Below, piece by piece: positions 42,174-50,721 of a stretch of 64,000 bases of DNA. The notes beneath the pieces are model-generated. The model was not told the DNA's origin, did no database searches, and worked only from the letters and a program-made list of their open reading frames with translations. Made by a program: the position numbers and the translations under genes. The stretch is from NCBI RefSeq assembly GCF_035195345.1, contig NZ_CP136574.1, forward strand, positions 2,595,871 through 2,659,870, read 5' to 3'. Source of the stretch: Flavobacterium sp. (lineage in GTDB: Bacteria > Bacteroidota > Bacteroidia > Flavobacteriales > Flavobacteriaceae). Numbering within the stretch: the stretch's first letter is position 1; each line of letters starts with the position of its first letter.

Positions 42174-42248
42174 GATTGTGTCTTGTTTTAATGTTAAAAA
42201 AATAAATATATTATTTTTTGTTGGATAAAAAAGCTTTTTATTGATATT

Positions 42249-43844
42249 TTATAATATGACAACAGAAAAATGTTGTTCTAAAGGTTGTAGTTGGTTTTGT
42301 AGTTGATTTAAAAATGAATCGAAAGAATCAATTTCTTCACAAAAAGAACTAAAATTTGTCGTTCTTTCTTGCAATCCTTGGTTTGGAAAAAGTTGATTTT
42401 GAATTTGTATAATTCGTTCTAGTTTTTCATTATGAATTCTTTTTTCTGCTTTTAAAAGTCTTTTTTCTAAATTATCTAATCCTTTTAATTGCTTTACTTC
42501 TTGCGCTTTAACTGCTCCAAGGAATGAAGGATCTGTTTCGTGCGCGATTTCATTTACTACTTCAAATTGTCTTTTTAAGGTTTCTTTTTGTTCTGAAAAG
42601 TCAATAGTAAATTTAGAAAAATCCTTAGTTTTATTATTTAAAAGTGTTTTTTGGTCTAAGAAAATATCTTTCCAATGTAAGTGTAATTTATCTAATTTAG
42701 ACTGTTGTTTTTTAGTTACTAAAAGCACTGAATTACGAACTAAAAGTACTGGAAACGTAATTTTATGGACTTCAAAATTTGATTTTAATTCTAACCAATA
42801 AGCAATTTCACCACCACCACCAATATAACATAAATTAGGTAAAACGACTTCTTGGTATAATGGTCTTAAAATAACATTAGGGCTAAAGTTTTCAGGATTA
42901 TTCTCTAGTTCGGTTAGTAACTCGCTTTCAGAAAAAGATAAAAGAGTATTATTGATTTTATAATTTCCATTTTCATAAATAATACGCTCTCTTAATTGAT
43001 CTTGAATATAGAATAAATTAATTTCTCGAGGATTTACTTGAATCGAATATTTTTTTATTAGCGGAAGTGTTTCATTTACTTTTTTAAATGAAGTTTGATG
43101 TAATAATTCGTTTTTGGCATACGGAATAAATATTTTTTTTAGTTCTGAATCATCTCCATCAACAATAACTAATCCTTCTTTTTGAAATAGTTTATAGGTT
43201 AAATATCTTGTTGCATCTGCTAGATTGTCATGTTCAAGATATGATTTTTGGAATAAATCTCTCAAATAATTGGCATTATTGCCTAAGCCTAATTCGAAAG
43301 AAAAAGCATCAAAAACGTTATCTAACCCTTGAGTATTTAATCTACCAACAGGTCCATTACTTTCTTTTTCCCATCGGATTTTCTTTTCTTTAAAATTAAA
43401 AAAATTAATTTCTTCAAAATCATGATCTTCGGTTGCCATCCAATAAATAGGAACAAAATTATTTTCAGGATAAGCAGCTTTTAGCTCTTTAGTTAAATTA
43501 ATTACTGTAATAATTTTATAAATAAAGTATAAAGGGCCCGTAAGTAAATTTAACTGATGGCCAGTTGTAATTGTAAAGGTATTAGGTTGATTTAAAAGCT
43601 CAATATTGTTAGTAGTTACTTCCGAAATGTGAAAATTAGTATGTTGTTTTTTTAAAGCATCTACTAAAATTTTTCTATTTTCAATTGGAAAATTTTCTCC
43701 TTTTTCTTCTAACTGAAATTTAAAGTTTTCTATAGTTGGGAAGCGATTGTATAACGATTTTAATTCAGATTTTTGGTCTAAATAATCAACAATTAGCGGA
43801 ATGAAATAGCCTGAATTTTGATACGTTATACAGTCGTTTGGCAT
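42249..43844 (-). CDS. bshC: Bacillithiol biosynthesis cysteine-adding enzyme BshC
   Basis: 531 aa, normal length. BshC joins cysteine to glucosaminyl-malate in the last step of bacillithiol synthesis. Seen here: TFTITTGHQLNLLTGPLYFI, VPIYWMATEDHDFEEINFF, RPLYQEVVLPNLCYIGGGGE and a C-terminal coiled coil (KQLKGLDNLEKRLLKAEKRI). The other genes of the pathway are not in the window. It indicates a bacillithiol-type redox buffer. Confidence 0.94.
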   Translation of the reverse strand: MPNDCITYQNSGYFIPLIVDYLDQKSELKSLYNRFPTIENFKFQLEEKGENFPIENRKILVDALKKQHTNFHISEVTTNNIELLNQPNTFTITTGHQLNLLTGPLYFIYKIITVINLTKELKAAYPENNFVPIYWMATEDHDFEEINFFNFKEKKIRWEKESNGPVGRLNTQGLDNVFDAFSFELGLGNNANYLRDLFQKSYLEHDNLADATRYLTYKLFQKEGLVIVDGDDSELKKIFIPYAKNELLHQTSFKKVNETLPLIKKYSIQVNPREINLFYIQDQLRERIIYENGNYKINNTLLSFSESELLTELENNPENFSPNVILRPLYQEVVLPNLCYIGGGGEIAYWLELKSNFEVHKITFPVLLVRNSVLLVTKKQQSKLDKLHLHWKDIFLDQKTLLNNKTKDFSKFTIDFSEQKETLKRQFEVVNEIAHETDPSFLGAVKAQEVKQLKGLDNLEKRLLKAEKRIHNEKLERIIQIQNQLFPNQGLQERTTNFSSFCEEIDSFDSFLNQLQNQLQPLEQHFSVVIL

Positions 43845-43926
43845 TTTAGTTATTTTTTTGCTAAAATACTAAAAATCTTTGTTCCTAAAACGTCTTTAAC
43901 AAGGAGTTAGTATTTAAAAAAAGAGT

Positions 43927-43934
43927 TATTTTTG
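43927..43934 (+). promoter_or_regulatory. Candidate -7 box of the radical SAM gene
   Basis: TATTTTTG matches TAnnTTTG. It overlaps the upstream in-frame TTG at 43932, so translation should begin at the next TTG, 43950, close to the predicted 5' end of the message. Confidence 0.4.
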
Positions 43935-43949
43935 CTAAAATTATTCACA

Positions 43950-46145
43950 TTGAAAAACCTCCTTCTAATCACACCACCTTTTACCCAACTGAATACACCG
44001 TATCCAGCAACAGCTTATATTAAAGGTTTTTTGAATACCAAAAATATTTCGGCGTTCCAAATGGATTTAGGGATTGAAGTGATTTTAGAATTGTTTTCAA
44101 AAAAAGGTTTAGAAAGTTTGTTTCAAGTTTCAAGTTTCAAGTTTGGAGAATTTGGACCAAATTCACAGCGAATTTATGCGCTCAAAGACGAATACATCAA
44201 AACAATAGATTCTGTAATTGCTTTTCTTCAAGGAAAAAATCCATCGTTAGCTCGACAAATTTGTGCTGGAAATTTTCTTCCAGAAGCATCACGATTTGAC
44301 CAATTAGACGATATGGAATTTGCTTTTGGTAGTATGGGAATGCAAGATAAAGCCAAACATTTAGCCACCTTATATTTAGAAGATTTATCGGATTTTATTG
44401 TAGAATGTGTTGATGAAAATTTCGGTTTTAGTCGTTATGCAGAGCGTTTGGGAAGAAGCGCAAATTCGTTTGATGAACTTTACAATCATTTACAAAACGA
44501 AAGAACTTTTATAGACGAAATCACAATCAAAATTTTAAATAATAGAATAGAAGAAGTTCAACCAAAATTAGTTTTAATTTCAGTTCCTTTTCCTGGAAAT
44601 TTATACAGTGCTTTTCGTTGTGCACAGTTTTTAAAAGCTAATTTTCCAAATGTGAAAATTGCAATGGGTGGCGGATTTCCTAACACGGAACTTCGTGAAT
44701 TAAAAGACCAACGTGTTTTCGAATTCTTTGATTTTATTACGTTAGATGATGGTGAATTACCAGTTGAATTGCTTCATAATTTTATTTGTCATTCTGAACT
44801 TGTTTCAGAATCTGAATTTAAAAGAACTTTTCTTCTAGAAAACAACCAAGTAGTATATAAAAACACCACCACACGTCACGATTACAAACAAAGTGAAGTA
44901 GGAACACCAGATTATTCTGATTTATTGCTAGATAAATATATTTCGGTCATCGAAATTGCCAATCCTATGCACAGTTTATGGAGCGATGGACGGTGGAACA
45001 AGCTCACGATGGCACATGGTTGTTATTGGGGAAAATGTACATTTTGTGATATTTCTTTAGATTATATTAAGTTATACGAACCCATCGCTGCTAAAATTTT
45101 GGTAGACAGAATGGAAGAATTAATCGCTCAAACAGGCGAAAACGGATTCCATTTTGTAGACGAAGCAGCACCGCCAGCTTTAATGCGTGAAGTAGCGCTG
45201 GAAATCATTAAACGTAAATTAGTAGTCACTTGGTGGACAAATATTCGTTTCGAAAAAAGCTTCACCGCTGATTTATGTTTTTTATTAAAAGAATCCGGTT
45301 GTATTGCGGTTTCTGGCGGATTAGAAGTGGCTACAGATCGCCTTTTAGAATTAATCAAAAAAGGAGTTACCGTAGAGCAAGTAGCAAAAGTTACCCGAAA
45401 TTTCACTGAATCTGGTATAATGGTACATGCATATTTAATGTACGGTTACCCAACACAAACCATTCAAGAAACAGTAGATAGTTTAGAAATGGTGCGTCAA
45501 TTGTTTGAATTAGGTGTTTTACAAAGTGGTTTTTGGCATCAATTTGCTATGACAGCGCATTCTCCTGTGGGAATGTTCCCTGAGGAATTTGGGGTAATTC
45601 CAGAACAAAACAAAATTACATTTGCTAATAACGACATTAATTTTAAAGATAAAACGGGAATCAATCACGATAAGTTTAGTTTTGGATTAAAGAAATCATT
45701 ATTCAATTTCATGCATGGAATTTGTTTTGATTATGATTTGCAAGATTGGTTCGATTTTAAAATTCCTAAAACAAAAATTGCACCTGATTTTATATCTAAT
45801 TGTTTAGAAAAAGAGCAAAATTTCACTACAAAACCAAATGCAAAAGTCGTTTGGTTGGGAAAAAATCCGCAAGTTGAAACTTTTACCAAATCTAAAAAGG
45901 GAAATTCTTGGGAAATGATGAAATTAACGTTTCATAACAAAACGCATACATTTGATATAGTTTTAAATAAAACAGAAGGAGAATGGTTAGTTTCTGTATT
46001 AGAATTACTTTCAATTCAAGCAGAACATAAAATCACTTTTTCACAATTAAAAGCGAATTTTGAGAGTGAATTAGCTGATTTTGAATTGTTTTGGTATGGT
46101 AAACCTGTTCAAACTTTAAGGAAATCAGGGTTACTTTTGTTATAA
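43950..46145 (+). CDS. B12-binding-type radical SAM protein of unknown substrate
   Basis: 731 aa. The start is taken as the TTG at 43950 (KNLLLITPPFTQLNTPYPA), because a -7 box overlaps an earlier TTG. An N-terminal cobalamin-binding-like Rossmann part (about 170-280; VLISVPFPGNLYSAFRCAQF, IAMGGGFPNTELREL) precedes the radical SAM core. The cluster motif is GCYWGKCTFCD with cysteines at about 358, 363 and 366 (CX4CX2C rather than the usual CX3CX2C). AVSGGLEVATDRLLELIKKG and MVHAYLMYGYPTQTI are core strands. Two in-frame short repeats interrupt the N-terminal half: FQVSSFKF (44120-44144) and CHSELVSES (44788-44813). The product is unknown. The gene stands alone. Confidence 0.85.
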   Translation: MKNLLLITPPFTQLNTPYPATAYIKGFLNTKNISAFQMDLGIEVILELFSKKGLESLFQVSSFKFGEFGPNSQRIYALKDEYIKTIDSVIAFLQGKNPSLARQICAGNFLPEASRFDQLDDMEFAFGSMGMQDKAKHLATLYLEDLSDFIVECVDENFGFSRYAERLGRSANSFDELYNHLQNERTFIDEITIKILNNRIEEVQPKLVLISVPFPGNLYSAFRCAQFLKANFPNVKIAMGGGFPNTELRELKDQRVFEFFDFITLDDGELPVELLHNFICHSELVSESEFKRTFLLENNQVVYKNTTTRHDYKQSEVGTPDYSDLLLDKYISVIEIANPMHSLWSDGRWNKLTMAHGCYWGKCTFCDISLDYIKLYEPIAAKILVDRMEELIAQTGENGFHFVDEAAPPALMREVALEIIKRKLVVTWWTNIRFEKSFTADLCFLLKESGCIAVSGGLEVATDRLLELIKKGVTVEQVAKVTRNFTESGIMVHAYLMYGYPTQTIQETVDSLEMVRQLFELGVLQSGFWHQFAMTAHSPVGMFPEEFGVIPEQNKITFANNDINFKDKTGINHDKFSFGLKKSLFNFMHGICFDYDLQDWFDFKIPKTKIAPDFISNCLEKEQNFTTKPNAKVVWLGKNPQVETFTKSKKGNSWEMMKLTFHNKTHTFDIVLNKTEGEWLVSVLELLSIQAEHKITFSQLKANFESELADFELFWYGKPVQTLRKSGLLLL
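44120..44144 (+). repeat. GTTTCAA heptamer repeat inside the radical SAM gene
   Basis: Three copies of GTTTCAA followed by GTTT, encoding FQVSSFKF at about residues 58-65. The same 25-base run is on the coding strand of the methyltransferase gene at 25565-25590 in the same frame. Confidence 0.85.
44788..44813 (+). repeat. Imperfect palindromic element inside the radical SAM gene (CHSELVSES type)
   Basis: GTCATTCTGAACTTGTTTCAGAATCT: ATTCTGAA and TTCAGAAT are complementary arms of a hairpin. The element encodes CHSELVSES in frame. I recall the same peptide word at palindromic insertions in many Bacteroidota proteins. Confidence 0.7.
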
Positions 46146-46238
46146 TTTAGCTATATTATTTTTACAAATTTTATGAGATTTATCATTTACGCAAACGTTT
46201 TCTTTTTGTAAGTTTACGTCAACTAAAAACAAACTCAT

Positions 46239-46724
46239 ATGGATGTCAATTATAGACTTTTAGTAAATAATACTACTTCGTTTGAAGTTACTGAAAGTGA
46301 AAGCACAAAATTAAACGCTGTTAAAGTTGCTGAAAGTAATTTTCATGTACTTAAAGATAGTAAGCCTTACAAAGCTGAAATAGTTTCAGCAGATTTTATT
46401 TCCAAAAAATATACGGTTAAAATAAACAATAATTCATACGAAGTTGTTATTTCTAATGCTTTAGATGAATTAATCAAAAGTATGGGAATTGAGCGAGGAA
46501 AAACTAAAGTGGTTAACGCTATCAAAGCGCCAATGCCTGGTTTAATTCTAGAAATCAGTGTTGAAGTTGGTCAAAGCGTAAAAGAAAACGATCCTTTATT
46601 AATTCTTGAAGCTATGAAAATGGAAAATAGTTTCCTTTCGCCACGTGATGGAGTTATCAAATCTATTGCGGTTGAAAAAGGGAATGCGGTAGATAAAGGA
46701 CAATTATTAGTTGAATTTGAATAA
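46239..46724 (+). CDS. Acyl-CoA carboxylase biotin carboxyl carrier subunit
   Basis: 161 aa. The C-terminal 75 residues are a biotinyl domain: APMPGLILEISVEVGQSVKE, then LLILEAMKMENSFLSPRDG with the biotinylated lysine in AMKM. The N-terminal half is a beta-rich linker domain. It is the first gene of a three-gene operon with biotin carboxylase and carboxyltransferase, in the same orientation. Confidence 0.93.
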   Translation: MDVNYRLLVNNTTSFEVTESESTKLNAVKVAESNFHVLKDSKPYKAEIVSADFISKKYTVKINNNSYEVVISNALDELIKSMGIERGKTKVVNAIKAPMPGLILEISVEVGQSVKENDPLLILEAMKMENSFLSPRDGVIKSIAVEKGNAVDKGQLLVEFE

Positions 46725-46825
46725 AAAGTTTAAAGTTTCAAGTTATGGTTTTCAATTTTATATAGTGACTCATTTTAACTTTGAATACAAACTTTTTCAA
46801 CCTGAAACCTGAAATAAAAATCAAG

Positions 46826-48274
46826 ATGAAAGAAATTAAAAAAATATTAGTTGCCAATCGCGGAGAAATTGCTATTCGAGTAATGAAAACCGCCAAAAAA
46901 ATGGGTATTAAAACCGTAGCTGTTTTTTCCACTGCCGATAGAAATGCTCTTCACGTAAAATATGCTGACGAAGCCGTTTGCATTGGTGAAGCAGCTTCAA
47001 GTCAATCCTACTTACGTGGTGATAAGATTATCGAAGTTTGTAAAGATTTAGGTGTTGATGCAGTTCATCCAGGTTATGGATTTTTAAGTGAAAATTCTTC
47101 TTTTGCAGAAGCATGTGAAAAAAATAATATCATTTTCATCGGACCAAAATCGAAAGCCATTGAAATGATGGGAAGTAAATTAGCAGCCAAAGAAGCGGTT
47201 ATGAAATATGATATTCCCATGGTTCCTGGAGTAGATCATGCAATTATTGATGTAGAAGAAGCTAAAAAAACAGCAAAAGCAGTTGGTTTTCCAATTTTGA
47301 TAAAAGCATCTGCTGGTGGTGGTGGAAAAGGAATGCGTGTGGTTGAAAAAGAAGAAGATTTTGAATCACAAATGAATCGTGCAATTAGTGAAGCAACTTC
47401 TGCTTTTGGTGATGGTTCTGTTTTTATTGAAAAATATGTAACCAAACCACGACATATCGAAATCCAAATTATGGCTGATAGTCATGGAAATGTATTGTAT
47501 ATTTTTGAAAGAGAATGTAGTATTCAGCGTCGTCATCAAAAAGTGGTGGAAGAAGCACCTTCGTGTATTTTAACTCCTGAAAAACGTAAAGAAATGGGCG
47601 AAGCTGCTGTTAAAGTGGCTCGTGCTTGTGATTACCTTGGAGCTGGAACAGTTGAGTTTTTAATGGATGCCGATCATAATTTCTACTTTTTAGAAATGAA
47701 TACACGTTTACAAGTAGAACATCCAGTTACAGAAATGATTTCGGGATTGGATTTGGTTGAATTGCAAATCCGTGTGGCTCGTGGCGAAGCATTAGATATT
47801 AAACAAGAAGATTTAAAAATTCACGGGCACGCTATGGAACTTCGTGTATATGCTGAAGATTCTATGAATGATTTCTTACCAAATGTAGGTTTTTTAAGTA
47901 CTTATAAATTACCTGAAGGCGAAGGAATTCGTGTGGATAACGGTATTGAAGAAGGAATGGATGTGCCAATTTATTACGATCCAATGCTTTCCAAATTAGT
48001 AACTTACGGAAAAACTCGAGAAGAATCTATCGAATTAATGATTAAAGCCATCGATAATTATCATGTAGAAGGCGTAGCAACAACTTTGCCTTTTGGAAAG
48101 TTTGTAATGGAGCACGAAGCATTTCGTTCTGGTGATTTTGATACCGGTTTTGTAAAAGCCTATTATGATGCAGAAAAACTAAAATCAAAATTAGATATTG
48201 AAGCAGAAATCGCAGCAATGATTGCATTACAAAAATACCTTGAAGACCAAAAAGTGTTACGATTACCAAATTAA
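46826..48274 (+). CDS. Biotin carboxylase subunit of an acyl-CoA carboxylase
   Basis: 482 aa. ATP-grasp enzyme that carboxylates biotin on the carrier. Signature: KKILVANRGEIAIRVMKTAK, AVHPGYGFLSENSSFAEACE, PILIKASAGGGGKGMRVV, FERECSIQRRHQKVVEEAP and EMNTRLQVEHPVTEMISGLD. The start is the ATG at 46826. A longer frame begins in the repeat-rich spacer 46725-46825 and its extra N-terminus (NFFNLKPEIKIK) is encoded by that spacer. There is no fused biotin domain, since the carrier is separate (46239-46724). Confidence 0.95.
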   Translation: MKEIKKILVANRGEIAIRVMKTAKKMGIKTVAVFSTADRNALHVKYADEAVCIGEAASSQSYLRGDKIIEVCKDLGVDAVHPGYGFLSENSSFAEACEKNNIIFIGPKSKAIEMMGSKLAAKEAVMKYDIPMVPGVDHAIIDVEEAKKTAKAVGFPILIKASAGGGGKGMRVVEKEEDFESQMNRAISEATSAFGDGSVFIEKYVTKPRHIEIQIMADSHGNVLYIFERECSIQRRHQKVVEEAPSCILTPEKRKEMGEAAVKVARACDYLGAGTVEFLMDADHNFYFLEMNTRLQVEHPVTEMISGLDLVELQIRVARGEALDIKQEDLKIHGHAMELRVYAEDSMNDFLPNVGFLSTYKLPEGEGIRVDNGIEEGMDVPIYYDPMLSKLVTYGKTREESIELMIKAIDNYHVEGVATTLPFGKFVMEHEAFRSGDFDTGFVKAYYDAEKLKSKLDIEAEIAAMIALQKYLEDQKVLRLPN

Positions 48275-48316
48275 TTGGCACATCGACAAATTGTCTAATT
48301 GACTCATTGGAAGAAA

Positions 48317-49858
48317 ATGGAAGATAAAATAAAAATATTAAACGATAAAATAGCTTTAGCCAAATTAGGTGGAGGCGAGAAACGAATAGCTTCGCATCAT
48401 GCTAAAAAGAAATTAACTGCAAGAGAGCGAGTAGAATACCTTTTAGATGAAGGTTCTTTTGAAGAAATTGGTATGTTAGTAACTCACAGAACAACCGATT
48501 TTGGAATGGAAAAAGAAATCTATTATGGTGATGGTGTAATTACAGGTTATGGAACAATTAACGGTAGAGTTGTCTATGTATTTGCACAAGATTTTACGGT
48601 TTTTGGAGGTTCTTTATCAGAAACGCATGCTGAGAAAATCTGCAAAGTAATGGACATGGCTTTGAAAAGTGGTGCACCAATGATTGGACTAAATGATTCT
48701 GGTGGTGCTCGTATTCAAGAAGGAGTTCGTTCATTAGGTGGTTATGCTGATATTTTCTACAGAAATGTACAATCATCAGGAGTTATTCCGCAAATTTCTG
48801 CAATACTTGGGCCATGTGCTGGAGGAGCTGTTTATTCGCCAGCAATGACTGACTTTACCATGATGGTGGAAGGAAATAGTTATATGTTTGTTACGGGTCC
48901 AAATGTGGTAAAAACAGTTACAAACGAAGAAGTAACATCGGAAGAATTAGGAGGAGCAAGCACGCATTCAACTAAATCGGGTGTAGCGCATATTACATCT
49001 CCCAATGGCGTAGAATGTTTGGAAGATATTAAAAAATTATTGAGCTATGTTCCGCAAAACAACAGAGAAACAACTCCTAAAATACCATATGTTTTAGGTG
49101 ATGAAAAACGAGAAAAGTTAGATGCAATTGTTCCAGATAATGCGAATAAACCTTATGATATGCATGATGTTATTGCAAATATCATAGATGAAGATTCGTT
49201 TTTTGAAATTCACAAAGATTTTGCCGAAAATATCATCGTAGGTTTTGCCAGATTAGGTGGAAGAAGTATTGGAATTGTGGCTAATAATCCAAAATTTTTA
49301 GCGGGATGTTTAGATGTTAAATCATCTATTAAAGGTGCACGATTTGTCCGTTTTTGTGATTGTTTCAATATACCATTATTAGTATTAGAAGATGTACCAG
49401 GTTTCTTGCCAGGAACCGACCAAGAATGGAACGGAATTATTGTTCACGGAGCTAAATTATTATATGCATTTAGCGAAGCTACTGTTCCAAGAGTTACTGT
49501 GATTACTCGTAAAGCGTATGGTGGTGCTTATGATGTAATGAATTCAAAACACATTGGTGCTGACATGAATTTTGCATGGCCAGGAGCTGAAATTGCAGTA
49601 ATGGGAGCAAAAGGAGCTTCTGAAATTATTTTCAAAAAAGAAATTAGTGAAGCTGCAGATCCAGCTGCTAAATTATTAGAAAAAGAAGCAGAATATGCAG
49701 AGTTATTTGCAAATCCATACACAGCTGCACAGCGCGGATTTATTGATGAGGTTATTTTACCTCATGATACGAGAAGAAAATTACTAAAAGCTTTTAGTAT
49801 GCTAGAAAATAAAGTGGTTGATACACCCAAAAGAAAACACGGTAACATTCCGTTATAA
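48317..49858 (+). CDS. Acyl-CoA carboxylase carboxyltransferase subunit (propionyl-CoA carboxylase beta type)
   Basis: 513 aa. Fused alpha/beta carboxyltransferase: MIGLNDSGGARIQEGVRSLG, ISAILGPCAGGAVYSPAMTD, CFNIPLLVLEDVPGFLPGTD and RKAYGGAYDVMNSKHIGADM. This length and these motifs fit propionyl-CoA or methylcrotonyl-CoA type enzymes more than the split acetyl-CoA form. With the carrier and carboxylase subunits upstream it forms a complete enzyme. The start is the ATG at 48317. The frame also extends to a TTG at 48299 inside a repeat-like spacer (ACAAATTGTCTAATTGACTC). Confidence 0.93.
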   Translation: MEDKIKILNDKIALAKLGGGEKRIASHHAKKKLTARERVEYLLDEGSFEEIGMLVTHRTTDFGMEKEIYYGDGVITGYGTINGRVVYVFAQDFTVFGGSLSETHAEKICKVMDMALKSGAPMIGLNDSGGARIQEGVRSLGGYADIFYRNVQSSGVIPQISAILGPCAGGAVYSPAMTDFTMMVEGNSYMFVTGPNVVKTVTNEEVTSEELGGASTHSTKSGVAHITSPNGVECLEDIKKLLSYVPQNNRETTPKIPYVLGDEKREKLDAIVPDNANKPYDMHDVIANIIDEDSFFEIHKDFAENIIVGFARLGGRSIGIVANNPKFLAGCLDVKSSIKGARFVRFCDCFNIPLLVLEDVPGFLPGTDQEWNGIIVHGAKLLYAFSEATVPRVTVITRKAYGGAYDVMNSKHIGADMNFAWPGAEIAVMGAKGASEIIFKKEISEAADPAAKLLEKEAEYAELFANPYTAAQRGFIDEVILPHDTRRKLLKAFSMLENKVVDTPKRKHGNIPL

Positions 49859-49862
49859 TAAG

Positions 49863-49887
49863 AAAGACCGACTAAATGTCGGTCTTT
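49863..49887. terminator. Bidirectional terminator overlapping the end of the DUF6787-like gene
   Basis: AAAGACCGAC and GTCGGTCTTT form a perfect 10-bp stem around TAAAT, followed by a T-run on the plus strand. Half of it encodes the last residues (KTDI) of the convergent minus-strand gene. Confidence 0.85.
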
Positions 49888-50213
49888 TGTTTTTTTAATT
49901 TGGAATCAACATAATTGGCTATAAAACCTAGTTTCATTCGATTTAGCATTTTCTTTTCAAATTCCCAAAAGAAAGTGAATTGACCGAAAATAAATCCCAT
50001 TAAAACGAGTAAAACTTGATAGATAGGGAAAATTAGTACGATGCGTAAAACTCTATACAACCAATGAGGTTGAAATGTTTCAGGAATACCTATTAAGGTT
50101 AAAAATGGTTTCGCTAATTGTAACGAACTGAATCCAGTAATTGCAAATACGATAAAAATAACTATTAATTGCAAATTTGTGGTTACGTTCCAGCGTTCTT
50201 TTAATTTCTTCAT
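49872..50213 (-). CDS. DUF6787-like small membrane protein
   Basis: 113 aa with two transmembrane helices (about 14-38, NLQLIVIFIVFAITGFSSLQ; about 58-80, FPIYQVLLVLMGFIFGQFTF) and basic ends. The wording fits the Bacteroidota family DUF6787, an assignment from memory. Function unknown. It lies 3 bases after the DUF6146-like lipoprotein in the same orientation. The pair upstream of serA/serC-like genes is a familiar flavobacterial arrangement. Confidence 0.7.
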   Translation of the reverse strand: MKKLKERWNVTTNLQLIVIFIVFAITGFSSLQLAKPFLTLIGIPETFQPHWLYRVLRIVLIFPIYQVLLVLMGFIFGQFTFFWEFEKKMLNRMKLGFIANYVDSKLKKQKTDI

Positions 50214-50216
50214 AAT

Positions 50217-50648
50217 TTAAATTCTTGGTGAAAATCCACCGAGTTTTTGATTGTTTTTGAGTTGGAAATAAACTAAATAATTGTAAAGCATATAATTAAC
50301 TTCGTAACCGTAATTAATATTAGTTTCATAATTAATTGTCATTTCATATAAATTTTGATTGTATTGTGAAGATAGCATTGCTCTTCTGTTCCATTCCAAT
50401 ACCCAAACTCTGTTTCTCGATTCTAAATATGATTTAGAATAATAATTTCTTGGTTTTGCGTTACTATTAAACCAAGAAGAAAACCCAACATCAATTATTA
50501 AAACCTCGTACTCAATTTCTTTATTTGCTATGCGAATTGTATCACTTTCTAGTTGTGATTTTTCTTCAATTTTTTTCTTACTCTGAGAAGCATTACAAGC
50601 AACTAGAATTAAAAATCCACTAAAAAGAAGTACAATACTACGTTTCAT
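50217..50648 (-). CDS. DUF6146-like lipoprotein
   Basis: 143 aa. Lipobox ILVAC with Cys at about residue 18, a lysine/glutamate linker, then a domain with YEVLIIDVGFSSWFNSNAKP, RNRVWVLEWNRRAMLSSQYN and YEVNYMLYNYLVYFQLKNN. Rich in Tyr and Asn. It resembles the Bacteroidota family DUF6146 (from memory). Probably attached to a membrane. Role unknown. Confidence 0.7.
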   Translation of the reverse strand: MKRSIVLLFSGFLILVACNASQSKKKIEEKSQLESDTIRIANKEIEYEVLIIDVGFSSWFNSNAKPRNYYSKSYLESRNRVWVLEWNRRAMLSSQYNQNLYEMTINYETNINYGYEVNYMLYNYLVYFQLKNNQKLGGFSPRI

Positions 50649-50678
50649 AGCTTAAAATTAAGAGTATAAAGATAAAAA

Positions 50679-50704
50679 AAAGCACCAAATAAATTGATGC
50701 TTTT
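50679..50704 (-). terminator. Terminator of the serC/serA-like transcript
   Basis: On the minus strand AAAAGCATCA pairs with TGGTGCTTT (one mismatch) and is followed by TTTTTATC. It sits between the dehydrogenase stop codon (50722) and the DUF6146-like gene. Confidence 0.7.
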
Positions 50705-50721
50705 AATCATTAATGATAGTT

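Noticed and set aside
43932..43950. Upstream TTG start for the radical SAM protein
   Set aside because: A -7 promoter box overlaps it, and the protein similarity begins at the TTG at 43950.
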